A DNA stretch of 64,000 bases from DASTFP01 sp963744345 (GTDB lineage: Bacteria > Verrucomicrobiota > Verrucomicrobiia > Chthoniobacterales > Terrimicrobiaceae), in contig CAVUTD010000021.1 in the NCBI GenBank assembly GCA_963744345.1, positions 228,315 through 292,314 on the forward strand, read 5' to 3'. The notes under the pieces were generated by a model. It was given only the letters and a program-made list of their open reading frames with translations. It was not told the DNA's origin and ran no database searches. Below, piece after piece: positions 1-8,671 of this stretch. How positions within the stretch are numbered: the first letter of the stretch is position 1; the number at the start of each line of letters is the position of its first letter. Both the position numbers and the translations under genes were made by a program.

Positions 1-431
1 CAAACTATCGACGGGCCAAAGTTACTCTTGGAGTAAACCTGGCACTCGCGTCAACAGCCGCAAAGTAGCTCCCTATTTTGGTTCGGAATCAGGTACCGGT
101 GGCATAACGAGTGCCCGCAGTTCGCTCTCAATTTCGTTTTTCGCGTCTGGAGGTTTTTGCATATTCCCGAACCGGTCATGGCGTTCTCCGCCATCTGAAA
201 CGTCCGGCAGCGCCCAAGTGCGCCTCTCGCACGAATTGTTCAGCCGCCTCCAGCCCTCCGGCGGCAGCCCGCGTTTGACTTCCGGGCCCACTTTTGTCAC
301 TCTGCGCCCGTGGAAACGCATGCTTTTGGGCTTCAGACTCCGGGCCAACGCCCCGGCGGGCCAAAAGCGATTTCCTATCAGTCCACCGCGAATCTGAAGG
401 TGCGGTTGATCTTGCGGAACGGACTAAGCCG
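1..431. other. Left edge, no supported gene
   Basis: I see no convincing gene here. Open frames exist on both strands but none shows a recognisable motif or ribosome binding site. The only structure I can support is the 73-bp sequence at 311-383, which recurs inverted at 15817-15889. The dehydrogenase frame is open back to 294 and runs through that repeat, but its real start is at 432. Confidence 0.5.
311..383 (+). repeat. 73-bp repeat, inverted partner at 15817-15889
   Basis: This sequence matches the reverse complement of 15817-15889 over about 73 bp with only scattered substitutions and one small indel, by eye. Its core is a GC-rich block, CTCCGGGCCAACGCCCCGG, with hairpin potential. The similarity stops abruptly on the gene side of both copies, so each copy marks a junction. 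Its nature (end of a mobile unit, dispersed repeat or rearrangement seam) is not clear. Confidence 0.7.
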
Positions 432-1388
432 ATGATGGAGCACATCGCCGTCGTGGGCGCCGGATACATGGGTGGCGGAATCGCCCAGGTCTTCGCGATG
501 GCGGGCATGGATGTGGTGATCGTGGACGCCGATCCCATCCTCACAGCGCGCCATCTCGATCGACTTCGCCAAGAGGCCGAGGATTTCGAGAACCGAGGGC
601 TGTTCGAGCCGGGCTCGGCGGAACTGGTGCGAAAAAACCTCCGAGCTGCCGATAGCGTTGCCGAGGCGGTCGCCGAAGCAGATCTCATCGAGGAGGCGGT
701 ACTCGAACGGCCTGAAGTCAAGGGCCCAGTGCTGCGCAGTATCGAGTCTGCGGCTCGCCCGAAAGCAGTGATCGGCAGCAATACCTCGACCCTGCCGATT
801 GGTGATCTTGCAGCCAACTTGGTGCACCCGGAGCGCTTCCTCGGCATCCACTTTTCCAATCCCGCGCCGTTCATCCCGGGGGTAGAGCTGATTGCGCACT
901 CCGGAACCGACGAGGACGTCATCGAAGCGGTCGAAGCTTTCGTGCCTGTTACGGGCAAGCTAACCGCTCGCGTTAGGGACAAGGCCGGCTTTGTGCTCAA
1001 CCGGCTGCAGTTCGTGATGCTCAAGGAAGCGATCAACCTGGTCGAGGAGGGCGTGGCCACGCTCGAGGACGTGGACACTATCGTCCGCACCACCTTCGGT
1101 TACCGGCTGCCCTTCTTTGGGCCCTTTGCCATCGCCGACATGGCCGGCCTGGACGTTTACCGCGACGGCTTCCGCACCTTGCAACAGCACTACGGCGAGC
1201 GGTTGGCAGCGCCCAAGATGCTCATCGAACTGGTCTCGGCCGGGCATTACGGGGTCAAACAAGGCGGCGGCTTCGTCACCGCAGCTGGCGACCAGGCACC
1301 GCTAGTTGCCTACCGCAACACCGCCTATGCCCGGCTAGGGCAACTGCTCAAGGAACTCGGTCCGGCCCCGAAGGGAGGCGACGCATGA
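432..1388 (+). CDS. 3-hydroxyacyl-CoA dehydrogenase family NAD-dependent dehydrogenase
   Basis: This 318-residue protein has the fold of L-3-hydroxyacyl-CoA and L-gulonate 3-dehydrogenases. The Rossmann motif GAGYMGGG is at residues 9-16 and an acidic NAD-ribose site (VDAD) is near 31-34. The family's catalytic residues are in place: Ser in SNTST near 116-120, His140 in GIHFSNP, Glu152 and Asn190 in FVLNR. The frame is open back to 294, but that extension lies in a repeat, so I start at ATG 432 (435 also possible). It overlaps the next gene by 4 bp (ATGA), indicating one operon. The sugar-isomerase neighbour makes a hydroxyacid or sugar-acid substrate more likely than a fatty acyl-CoA. That choice is inference. 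Confidence 0.85.
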   Translation: MMEHIAVVGAGYMGGGIAQVFAMAGMDVVIVDADPILTARHLDRLRQEAEDFENRGLFEPGSAELVRKNLRAADSVAEAVAEADLIEEAVLERPEVKGPVLRSIESAARPKAVIGSNTSTLPIGDLAANLVHPERFLGIHFSNPAPFIPGVELIAHSGTDEDVIEAVEAFVPVTGKLTARVRDKAGFVLNRLQFVMLKEAINLVEEGVATLEDVDTIVRTTFGYRLPFFGPFAIADMAGLDVYRDGFRTLQQHYGERLAAPKMLIELVSAGHYGVKQGGGFVTAAGDQAPLVAYRNTAYARLGQLLKELGPAPKGGDA

Positions 1389-2323
1389 TCAGTTCTCCTT
1401 ACAGCGCCGAGGACTGGCCGATCGCGGCCGCCATGATGGCATTTGGAAACAAGGATTCCCACGGTGGCGCGATCCACGACGCCGAACCTGAGGAATGGGC
1501 CAAGCACCTGCGGCTCGTGCGGCGCCTCGGCTTCACCGAAGTCGATCCCACTGACACCTGGGTCCGGGTCGGCGATCTCAGTCCGGAGCGGCTCGCCGAC
1601 TTCAAGAGTGTGCTGAGCGATGTCGGCCTGACGATACCCGCTATCTCGACCTCACGTCGCAGCGTGATGGATCCCGAACACGGCGAGGAGTACCTCGCCT
1701 ACAGTCACCGGGTGCTCGACGTGGCGGCGGAGCTCGGAGTACCGCTGGTCAACTTTGGCTTCTTCCAGGAGCTGACGGCTGAACAACAGCGCGTGTTGTG
1801 GTTCTGGCTGGCCGAGGGCTGGCACGACGACGAGGCGCCGGAGGTGCGAAGTCAGGCCGCTTCGTTGATCCGCGAGCTGGCGGAGCACGCAGCGAGAAAC
1901 GGCCAGCAGATCACTCTCGAAATGTACGAGGACACCTATGTCGGGACTTGCGACAAGGCTGTGAAGTTCCTCAAGGAAGTTGGACACGACGCCTGCGGCT
2001 TGAACCCCGATATCGCCAACCTCATCCGTCTGCACCGTCCGATCGAGCCGGTGCAAGACATGCTCGACAAGGTCCTGCCGTACGCCAAGTACTGGCACGT
2101 GAAGAACTACCTGCGCGACGAGGATCCGACGACTGGTCAGGTAATGTCCTTCCCAGTGCCGATGGAGTTTGGCTTGATCAATTACCGTGCCGCAATAAGC
2201 CAGGCCCTCAAGTTCGGCTTCCGCGGTGCCTTCCTATGCGAGCACTACGGCTGCGATGCGATCACTGTGATCGGCAAGAACCGCGCTTATATCCGGGAAA
2301 TCCTCGCCACCTTGATCGACTGA
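1385..2323 (+). CDS. Sugar phosphate isomerase/epimerase-like TIM-barrel protein
   Basis: This 312-residue protein resembles the xylose-isomerase-like TIM-barrel family (AP endonuclease 2 superfamily), whose members interconvert sugars or keto acids using a divalent metal. Candidate metal ligands sit where the family expects them: Glu in EMYEDTY near residue 180, Asp in NPDIANL near 208, His in HVKNY near 239 and Glu-His in CEHYG near 286. It starts inside the stop of the upstream dehydrogenase (ATGA overlap), so the two are probably translationally coupled. A third gene starting at 2351 is truncated. The substrate cannot be read from the sequence. Confidence 0.8.
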   Translation: MISSPYSAEDWPIAAAMMAFGNKDSHGGAIHDAEPEEWAKHLRLVRRLGFTEVDPTDTWVRVGDLSPERLADFKSVLSDVGLTIPAISTSRRSVMDPEHGEEYLAYSHRVLDVAAELGVPLVNFGFFQELTAEQQRVLWFWLAEGWHDDEAPEVRSQAASLIRELAEHAARNGQQITLEMYEDTYVGTCDKAVKFLKEVGHDACGLNPDIANLIRLHRPIEPVQDMLDKVLPYAKYWHVKNYLRDEDPTTGQVMSFPVPMEFGLINYRAAISQALKFGFRGAFLCEHYGCDAITVIGKNRAYIREILATLID

Positions 2324-2350
2324 CCGAAGGAGCGAAGAGAAGGAGCCGCA

Positions 2351-2463
2351 ATGACCGCTGCAGGCCCTGAAACCTCCACTGTCTTATCCCCATTGCCTGA
2401 TCCGCGCACGGCTTTCGTCACAGGGGGCCGGTGGTCCGGCAGGAATAGAGCATCTCTCGCAAA
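2351..2463 (+). pseudogene. 5' fragment of a short-chain dehydrogenase, cut by IS630
   Basis: A frame opening at ATG 2351, just behind the isomerase gene, encodes a short N-terminus containing TAFVTGG, the usual start of an SDR Rossmann fold. The glycine-rich motif continues only after a change of frame (GAGGPAGIEHLS), and the reading then runs into the IS630 transposase gene. I read it as the beginning of the third gene of the operon, disrupted by the insertion and with an extra indel. About 37 codons remain. Confidence 0.5.
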
Positions 2464-3528
2464 TCATTTCCGGAAAGCGCACTGAGAGGCGACGGTTTTG
2501 CGGTCGTTCATCAAGGAGGTCAGAGCGTGACAAAGACGCTGGGTAAGTTGCTCGGGGCTCTTCGCAATGAAGTCGCTAAAGAAGTCGACTTTGAGGCGCA
2601 ACCAGAGCCGTTCGATTGGATTGAGATCGGGGCTGTAGCCTGGCAGGTAGTGAACCTCGAAGTGGTGCCAATTCAATCTTTGGGCTTTGTGCCAACTGGC
2701 GTTGTCAACGATGAGCAGCCGACGTTTGGAGTCCAAAGCGGGAATCTCTTCTGCCAAGAAATCGAGGTAATACTGGAAAACATCGGTATCGACTCCATCA
2801 AAAATCATCGTGCAGCATTCGCCACTGGCCGGACACACCGCCCCAATGACGTTGGCGCGGATATGGTCTCCGAGATAAGGCACTTTAGGTCGGCCGCCCC
2901 GAACGCTCCAGCGGCGCCGCGGGCGCGGATCGCCCTCCACCCCGCATTCATCGGCAAACCATAACTCCAGGCCAGCCTCGGCCTGCCATGTGCGCAATTG
3001 ATCTAAGAAAGTCCTGCGTTGCTCTTCATTTTGGCGTTCTGGCCAGGGCCGAGGCACCCGCAGATTGTAGCCAAGCTCATGGAGGTAGCGCACCGTGGTG
3101 CTGTAACCCACCTCGAGTCCGAGCCGCTCCTTGAGATAGCCATGGAGCTTGACTCCCGTCCAGTGAAGCTCGCCAGCTTGGCGCGGATTCTCCAACACTG
3201 GCACTAAGAGGTCGCGCAGCCGTTCCAGCTTCACCCTGCGTCCTCGCCCCGCAGGCCTCTTAGTAGTCAGAGCGTCAATGCCACCCAGGTTGAACATCGC
3301 AATCCAGAGCCGGACCACTCGCTCGCTGCGGCAAAATTGCTGGGCCACGACCCCGCGCTCCAACCCCATGAGCAAGGAGCGCATCACCGCAAGCCGAATG
3401 TAACTGCGCCGATTGGGCGCGGCCTCCATCGCTACGCGCAATTCCTCCAGCGTGGCGTTCTCTGCATTGGGCTCGGCCTCTCGATGTCGCAATCGCCATT
3501 CTCTCGCAAATCCCTGCCAATCGTACAA
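2464..3528 (-). CDS. IS630-family DDE transposase
   Basis: This 354-residue protein has the layout of IS630/Tc1-type transposases: an N-terminal winged helix-turn-helix region (about residues 40-110) and a DDE nuclease domain. The acidic triad is visible as Asp in WFADECG, Asp in LIVDNASWH and Glu in PDLNPIERLW. The longest frame starts at TTG 3528; I see no good ATG or strong ribosome site upstream, so the start is uncertain. The length is normal and no internal stop is present, so it may be active. IS630 elements target TA dinucleotides. I could not define the terminal inverted repeats. Confidence 0.9.
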   Translation of the reverse strand: MYDWQGFAREWRLRHREAEPNAENATLEELRVAMEAAPNRRSYIRLAVMRSLLMGLERGVVAQQFCRSERVVRLWIAMFNLGGIDALTTKRPAGRGRRVKLERLRDLLVPVLENPRQAGELHWTGVKLHGYLKERLGLEVGYSTTVRYLHELGYNLRVPRPWPERQNEEQRRTFLDQLRTWQAEAGLELWFADECGVEGDPRPRRRWSVRGGRPKVPYLGDHIRANVIGAVCPASGECCTMIFDGVDTDVFQYYLDFLAEEIPALDSKRRLLIVDNASWHKAQRLNWHHFEVHYLPGYSPDLNPIERLWLRLKVDFFSDFIAKSPEQLTQRLCHALTSLMNDRKTVASQCAFRK

Positions 3529-3555
3529 GCCCTTTTTCGGAATTTTATTATGAGG

Positions 3556-3596
3556 TTTTCATGCCCCGCAGGACGGGGCTCCACGCGGCATGAAAA
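3556..3596. repeat. Palindromic hairpin between the two IS elements
   Basis: A perfect 10-bp inverted repeat, TTTTCATGCC at 3556-3565 and GGCATGAAAA at 3587-3596, encloses a GC-rich loop that holds a second short stem (CCCCG/CGGGG). It resembles a REP-type palindrome, a kind of site some IS110/IS1111 elements insert into. It could equally be a terminator or an element end. Confidence 0.6.
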
Positions 3597-3820
3597 TTGT
3601 GATCTCATGGAGCGGGAGCCGTGTGTTGGCGAACGCCGAGAAAGCGATTTGGTGCGGCAAACCCGATTATGAGATTGGCGTGGCGCTCTTTTATGAACCG
3701 CACAGTGCGAGAATGGACCGGAGCTAACTCCGGCTTGGAAACGCGAGAGTCAGAATATTGTGACACGGATCGCTGCCAGCACACGGGCCACACCAACCAA
3801 CCCTCAAAAAAGGAAATACC
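3597..3820 (+). other. Non-coding left end of IS110, candidate bridge-RNA region
   Basis: About 220 bp lie between the palindrome and the IS110 start codon with no convincing gene. Some IS110-family recombinases are guided by a bridge RNA encoded in a non-coding end of the element. This stretch has a matching position and size and contains at least one clean hairpin, CCGGAG-CTAA-CTCCGG at 3718-3733. A ribosome site (AAAGGA) precedes the transposase start. The RNA itself is inferred, not shown. Confidence 0.35.
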
Positions 3821-5059
3821 ATGAAAGTTCAGTATATCTGCTGTGCTGGCCTCGATGTGCATAAGCGCTTGGTCGTGGCCTGCGTACTAAAAGGAGCCTT
3901 CGGCGAAGAGGTGATCAGTAAAGTGAAAAGTTTTGGGACGACGACCCCAGAGTTGATGGAAATGATCGAGTGGCTGAAAAGTTGCGGAGCCACCCACGTG
4001 GCCATGGAAGCGACCGGCAATTACTGGATGCCGATTTACAATCTTCTGGAAGGCCACTTCGAGCTCATCGTTGCCAATGCCGCCCACATCAAAGCGGTGC
4101 CTGGGCGAAAGAGCGATGTTCAGGATGCTGAGTGGATCGCTGATTTGCTGCGCCATGGGCTTCTTCGTTCCAGCTTCATTCCTTCCCGGGAGCAAAGGGA
4201 CTTGCGCGAGTTAACTCGCCATCGCAGCGCGCTCGCGGGCAAGCGTGCTCAGGCGGCCAATGAGCTGCAGAAAGCCCTGGAAAGCGCGAACATCAAGCTT
4301 CAAAGCGTCGTCACCGACATTACCGGAGCCTCCTCCATGGAGATGTTGCAGGCATTGACCAGCGGCAAAAACAATCCCAAGGAATTGGCACAGCTGGCTA
4401 AGCGGCGCCTTCGTGCCAAAATCCCCGAACTGGAAAAAGCCTTGCGAGGAAACTTGCGTCGCCATCACCAAATGATCCTCGAACAATTGTTGGCCGACAT
4501 TGGGCTCTTTGCCGCTCAGATTGCCCAATTGGATGCCTACATCGAGAATCTACTCCGCCAAGAGCAGGAAATCATCGATCGACTGGATGACACCCCCGGA
4601 ATCAACCGGCGTATTGCCGAAGTCGTTATTGCCGAGGCAGGGACCGACATGAACCGTTTTCCCAACCAATATCACTTTGCTTCCTGGATTGGGCTTTGTC
4701 CGGGACAGAATGAAAGTGCCGGCAAACGAAAAAGCGGCAAGACTCGCAAAGGGAACCGAGCTTTACGTTGCGCCTTGGTAGAAGCGGCCCACGGCGCCGT
4801 GCGAAAAAAGGACAGCTACTATGGCGCTCAATACCGACGCCTTGCCGTGCGACGTGGCAAGAAAAGAGCCCTTGTTGCCGTCGCTCACTCCATGGCCATC
4901 GCCATCTATCACATGCTCAAAACCAAGACGGCTTATCGAGAACTCGGAGCAAACTTCTTTGACACCATCCATCCGCTCAAGGCTCTCAATCGGCTCACAA
5001 AACGCATTGAAAGCCTCGGCTATCATGTCTCTGTGACTGTCGCCGATGTGGCGGCGTAA
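3821..5059 (+). CDS. IS110/IS1111-family transposase (DEDD recombinase)
   Basis: This 412-residue protein has the two-domain layout of IS110-family transposases. The N-terminal RuvC-like DEDD domain begins with GLDVHKR near residue 10 and continues with MEATGNYW and GRKSDVQDAEWIADLL. The C-terminal Transposase_20 domain contains TPGINRRIAEV, ASWIGLCPG and the closing GKTRKGNRALRCAL block, which includes the catalytic serine region. ATG 3821 follows an AAAGGA-type ribosome site at normal distance. The frame is full length and unbroken, so it may be active. This family leaves no target duplication. Confidence 0.93.
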   Translation: MKVQYICCAGLDVHKRLVVACVLKGAFGEEVISKVKSFGTTTPELMEMIEWLKSCGATHVAMEATGNYWMPIYNLLEGHFELIVANAAHIKAVPGRKSDVQDAEWIADLLRHGLLRSSFIPSREQRDLRELTRHRSALAGKRAQAANELQKALESANIKLQSVVTDITGASSMEMLQALTSGKNNPKELAQLAKRRLRAKIPELEKALRGNLRRHHQMILEQLLADIGLFAAQIAQLDAYIENLLRQEQEIIDRLDDTPGINRRIAEVVIAEAGTDMNRFPNQYHFASWIGLCPGQNESAGKRKSGKTRKGNRALRCALVEAAHGAVRKKDSYYGAQYRRLAVRRGKKRALVAVAHSMAIAIYHMLKTKTAYRELGANFFDTIHPLKALNRLTKRIESLGYHVSVTVADVAA

Positions 5060-5204
5060 TTTTCAAGTCAGAATTGCTCTAGACCGTGGCACATACACCA
5101 TTACAATAGCCGAATGAAAGCGGACACCGGAACCAATCGGAGGACAAACTTGCCAGCTCGATGCCAAGCACAGGGCGATTCAACCAGCGTTTGTCTGCCT
5201 GGTT

Positions 5205-5770
5205 CCTCGTGCTGGGGAACGAGGATCGCGAGGCGTTTCTCGGCGGCCTTAAGATACTCGAACTGCCCTGCCTACTGGATGTAGTAGCCGAGGGAATCGC
5301 ACCCGTTTACCGATGCGCTCGGAAGCGACTTTAACGTAGCCGCCGATGTCGGCAGTAGTGATGTCCACAAAGACGAATCCGACAAGCTGCGCGTTTTCAT
5401 TGCGGATCGAAGGCGGGCCGGTCTTGTTGCTGATCTCAGCAAGCATCGATATGGGCACCTGTGCGCCGGTGGGCGTCGGGACTAGCACGCGCTTGAGAGA
5501 ATCGAGGTCATCCCGGAAATGCGCGCGTAACGCACGTTGATTGGATATCGCTCGCGCCCTTCGACGGTCATAGCAATGGTGTTACCGCCGATGGCACTCT
5601 CAATGATGTCGTTAACGTCCTGGACATGTAGGCCGTATCTGGCCGCGGCTTCGCGGTCCACGGTGAAATTGAGGAAATATCCGCCCGTCGCGATCGCTTG
5701 CGCCTTCAACAGCACAATGCGCGCTTCCCGATCCGTCAGAAGGGGTGCGTGCATTCCGGCACCGACCCGC
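5205..5770 (-). pseudogene. CusA/CzcA heavy-metal RND pump fragment
   Basis: On the minus strand, pieces of a CusA/CzcA-type efflux pump can be read in sequence: TGGYFLNFTVDREAAARYGL, then VEGRERYPINVRYAR, then LVPTPTGAQVP, IRNENAQLVGFVFVD and DIGGYVK, then a last piece reading GYYIQ-stop-AGQFEYLKAAEKRLAILVP. A frameshift lies near 5485, another before the last piece, and a Trp codon has become TAG. Only about 190 of roughly 1,040 residues remain, with no partner genes. It is a relic; the closest relatives I know are proteobacterial. Confidence 0.75.
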
Positions 5771-5845
5771 CGGGCGAAACGACCCTCGATCCGTGGCTCG
5801 ACGCCCCTTCGTTCCCGGAAGCGCAACCCAGGGCAATCAACCCCT

Positions 5846-5874
5846 CCTGGATCCCCGCTTGCGCGGGGATGACG
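5846..5874. repeat. Intergenic palindrome (GGATCCCCGC-type)
   Basis: An 8-bp stem, ATCCCCGC at 5851-5858 and GCGGGGAT at 5863-5870 with a 4-nt loop, is flanked by CTGG and GACG. This is the form of a very common dispersed intergenic palindrome known mostly from proteobacterial genomes. It lies between the RND-pump relic and the sugar-binding protein gene and may act as a terminator for both sides. Confidence 0.65.
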
Positions 5875-5889
5875 TTAATCAGATGTGCC

Positions 5890-7212
5890 CTAGCTCCGAT
5901 AGTGCCGCCGCGCGCGTTTCTCGGCGCGCTGCGCCGCCTCCTTCGGGGTCTGCTGTCCGATGCAGACCTCGCCGAACATGTCGACGATGATGAAGTCGGC
6001 GAGTACCGCCGCCGATTCCTTGCCCAGCCTGCCCGCGTAGCCAGCGTGCCGGGCACCGCGCGCGAGGTCGCGAAAGAACATGTGCTGCGGGTCATCGGTC
6101 CACACCGGGTTGGAGTCGTAGGCGCGCAGCGTGTGCGAGATGAAGCCGATGGAAGCTCTTTGCCACGGCTCGTACTGCTCGCGCTCCATGATGAAGCGCA
6201 AGTAATCCTTCGCGGCATTCGGATACTTGCAGTAGTTGTAGATCGCGCCGGGAAACATCAGCGCGCCATGCACCTGCTCGCCGATGGGCCCGATCGGGAA
6301 GGCTGCGTGCTGTATATCCGGCACCATAGCCTTGAGGTTGGAATCCGGACTGGTCTTGGCGGTGTAGTAGATCGAGATCCCGTTCACCGTCAAACTGATC
6401 TCGCCGGCGAGAAACGCCTTGTTGTTGTTCGGATCCAGCCATGACAGGGTCCCGGGAACGAAGGTCTGGTACAGCTCCTTCGCGTACTCCAGCGCGGCGA
6501 TCGTCTCGTTGGAGTTGAGGGCCAGTTCGCTCTTTTCGTTCGTCAACCGTCCGCCGAACGCCCACAGCAGCCAGCTCGTCCACCCGTTGGCGTCGCCGGT
6601 GGCGTGCGCGAGCGGGAACCCTGACGGGGTACCCTTGGCCTTGAGGGCCTGGCATAGCTTCAGAAAGCCGGGAAGATCCTTCGGAAACTGCTCGAACCCG
6701 GCCGCGCGCAGCATGCTTTTGCGGTACACCATGGCGGCGCCATTCACACCGGTGGGAATCGCGATCCAGCGGCCCTCGTGCGTGCAGTACTCCGGACAGA
6801 TCTCGAACCAGCCGCCGTACTTCTGCCCAAGGTAATTCGCCAGCTCGCTGACATCCACCAGCTTGTCCGGATACAGCTGCGGTTGCTCGTCCGTGCTGAT
6901 GATGATGTCGGGTCCCGCCCCCGCCTCCGCGGCCAGGGCCGCTTTGGGACGCAGCTCCTCCCAGTTTTCGCTGTCGATGCGCACCTCGACGCCAGTGAGC
7001 TCGGTGAACCGGCGCGTGTTCGCCAGCAGTTGATCTTCATCGCCCTGCACGAAGCGCTTCCAGCGCAGCACGCGCAAGGTAGCCCCCTTCTCGGGCTCGT
7101 ACTTGAGCGGCGCGGCCTGCGCCTGCCCCGATTGCAGGAGTCCGCCCGCCGCGCTGGCAGCAATGGCCGCCGTGCTCGTGGTCAAGAAGCGACGTCGGGT
7201 AATTCCGTTCAT
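5890..7212 (-). CDS. Tat-exported sugar ABC transporter substrate-binding protein (third paralogue)
   Basis: This 440-residue extracellular solute-binding protein (family 1) starts with a twin-arginine signal, ITRRRFLTT at residues 4-12, followed by a hydrophobic stretch and an Ala-rich cleavage region. The mature part shares LRVLRWKRFVQGDED, GPDIIIST, PDKLVDV, FEQFPKDL and SWLDPNNNKAFL with the two tandem binding proteins at 11665-14587, but is clearly more diverged than they are from each other. The frame is open to 7413; ATG 7212 has a strong GAGGAG ribosome site 11 bp upstream. It has no transporter genes of its own beside it and may feed the permeases at 9897-11664. Confidence 0.88.
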   Translation of the reverse strand: MNGITRRRFLTTSTAAIAASAAGGLLQSGQAQAAPLKYEPEKGATLRVLRWKRFVQGDEDQLLANTRRFTELTGVEVRIDSENWEELRPKAALAAEAGAGPDIIISTDEQPQLYPDKLVDVSELANYLGQKYGGWFEICPEYCTHEGRWIAIPTGVNGAAMVYRKSMLRAAGFEQFPKDLPGFLKLCQALKAKGTPSGFPLAHATGDANGWTSWLLWAFGGRLTNEKSELALNSNETIAALEYAKELYQTFVPGTLSWLDPNNNKAFLAGEISLTVNGISIYYTAKTSPDSNLKAMVPDIQHAAFPIGPIGEQVHGALMFPGAIYNYCKYPNAAKDYLRFIMEREQYEPWQRASIGFISHTLRAYDSNPVWTDDPQHMFFRDLARGARHAGYAGRLGKESAAVLADFIIVDMFGEVCIGQQTPKEAAQRAEKRARRHYRS

Positions 7213-7550
7213 GCCGGTCTCCTCCTCGTTTTTCTCCAGCCCCAGCTCAGTCGCCCGGGCTTTCGCTCCAGCCAACCCTCGACTTGGGTAGGGGGACCGG
7301 ACGATACCGTAGGGCGGGATCAGCGTCCCTGCAAGCGCAAATCCACCACGGCCGGCCGCCCGGGGCAGCGGCAGCGCCCCCGGACCGGGGATGCGCTCGC
7401 CTGTGGCTGCCAACGTCCCGTGAATTTTGCCCCTTCCCGACGATTGGATAGACGAAGGTAATATTCTGCTACATTGTTACTGCGTCCAGGCCTGATAAAT
7501 CTGGACTATGCGAAAACAGTCTTTGGTCGAAACCTTCTCCGGAGCTTACG
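7213..7550. other. Divergent intergenic region
   Basis: This region separates the leftward binding-protein gene from the rightward SH3-domain gene and should hold promoters for both. I found no convincing -35/-10 pair and no other gene. The strong GAGGAG ribosome site of the binding protein lies at its left edge. Confidence 0.4.
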
Positions 7551-8501
7551 ATGAGGCAAGCCATGACGAACAACCTGCGCCTCCTATGTTGGCTTTGGAT
7601 AACTGCCGCGACAGTGGCGATTCTGTTTTACGCTCCAGTCTCGGTAACGTACCGCTATTCTGGTTATTCTCCAAAAGACGACACAGTTACTAAAACCGAA
7701 TGGATTGGCCCTTTTGGCTCTGCTCGTGACAGCGGCTCTCGCATGGCAGTCAAGAGTTCGCTCGATTTCTCACGCCTCATCGTCGTGCTTCTTACGATGA
7801 ACTTCCTGCCCGCTGTATTGCTTTGGCGGCATGATGAAGTTGTTGTGTGGTTGGAGCGTCAAAAACGCAATTCGGTGACGATCGACCAATCTCCTAAGGA
7901 TGAAATTGTAACTCGCGCCCGAGGGCAGCGCGAAGTCCTTTTTTCTCTGTGCGTGGTCGTGGTTGGCGCGATTGGACTTCTCGCTTTAGGCTTTTTCACT
8001 GACTCAAAGCAGCACACTTCGGCTGAAAGTGCGGTTCCGCAAGACGCAGCGGTTACCAAGTCACAGACTCCCAAAACTCCGCCCTTTCCCGCCACGTCGC
8101 AGGAGACACCGTCTCCCCGCTTACCGATCCCCACTCCCTTAGATCCTGCGCCTGTAGTCATCGAGCAACCTAAGCCAACCCCTTTGGAGTCAGATTCGCA
8201 GAACTTGCGCCCGGATGCCAGCCTTCCAGAGGCCAAAGCAATTTATCGTATCTCCGGTGTGATGGCGGGTGATTTCCTAAATAAGCGTCAAGGACCCGGG
8301 ATCAGCTATCCGGTTATCCAGAGGCTCCAGAATGGCGTAGACGGCGTAACTTTGATCGGTAATCCGACAAGTAGCGGAAAGACAAAGTGGCAGAAAATAA
8401 ACAGCAGGGGCGTCGTCGGGTGGGTGAATGCGGACTATCTGACTTCCTCCTCTGACAGCCAAAACATTAAGGCCGTAGCACCAAATGCAAACGGGCGATA
8501 G
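7551..8501 (+). CDS. Membrane protein with C-terminal bacterial SH3 domain
   Basis: This is a 316-residue protein of unknown function. Three hydrophobic segments are visible near residues 10-30, 77-93 and 129-150. A long Pro/Ser/Thr-rich linker (about 155-225) leads to an SH3b-type domain near 230-300, with the family features LNKRQGPGISYPVIQRL and GVVGWVNADYL. Such domains usually bind peptidoglycan or protein ligands outside the membrane. ATG 7551 is preceded by GGAG at 7541-7544; ATG 7563 is an alternative. It stands alone, unrelated to the transport genes around it, and is followed by a terminator-like hairpin. Confidence 0.75.
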   Translation: MRQAMTNNLRLLCWLWITAATVAILFYAPVSVTYRYSGYSPKDDTVTKTEWIGPFGSARDSGSRMAVKSSLDFSRLIVVLLTMNFLPAVLLWRHDEVVVWLERQKRNSVTIDQSPKDEIVTRARGQREVLFSLCVVVVGAIGLLALGFFTDSKQHTSAESAVPQDAAVTKSQTPKTPPFPATSQETPSPRLPIPTPLDPAPVVIEQPKPTPLESDSQNLRPDASLPEAKAIYRISGVMAGDFLNKRQGPGISYPVIQRLQNGVDGVTLIGNPTSSGKTKWQKINSRGVVGWVNADYLTSSSDSQNIKAVAPNANGR

Positions 8502-8523
8502 CCGATCTCGGCTTGCCTTTTTT
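8500..8523 (+). terminator. Rho-independent terminator-like hairpin
   Basis: AGCCGA at 8500-8505 pairs with TCGGCT at 8508-8513, followed by TTGCC and a run of six T. It overlaps the stop of the SH3-domain gene. The stem is short, so it may be weak. Confidence 0.55.
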
Positions 8524-8671
8524 GCTGCTGATTGGCACCGGCCGATCCGACCTATACCGGACTTGACGTCTGCACGCCGGAGACGGCGGACACCTGCATC
8601 GCCAAGTAAGTTCAGACGCGACGACGATGCGAGGCAGGAGGAAGCTCCGCCTTTTTTGCAGAGAGGAGCAG

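Larger units (their letters stand above)
2454..5060. mobile_element. Composite insertion zone: IS630 then IS110
   Basis: Two unrelated insertion sequences sit head to head with about 290 bp between their transposase genes. The IS630 gene reads leftward and the IS110 gene rightward. The zone separates a cut SDR fragment on the left from a decayed RND-pump fragment on the right. Element ends are approximate because no terminal repeats or target duplications could be assigned. A 12-bp direct repeat, CTCTCGCAAATC, occurs at 2454-2465 and 3501-3512. Confidence 0.6.
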
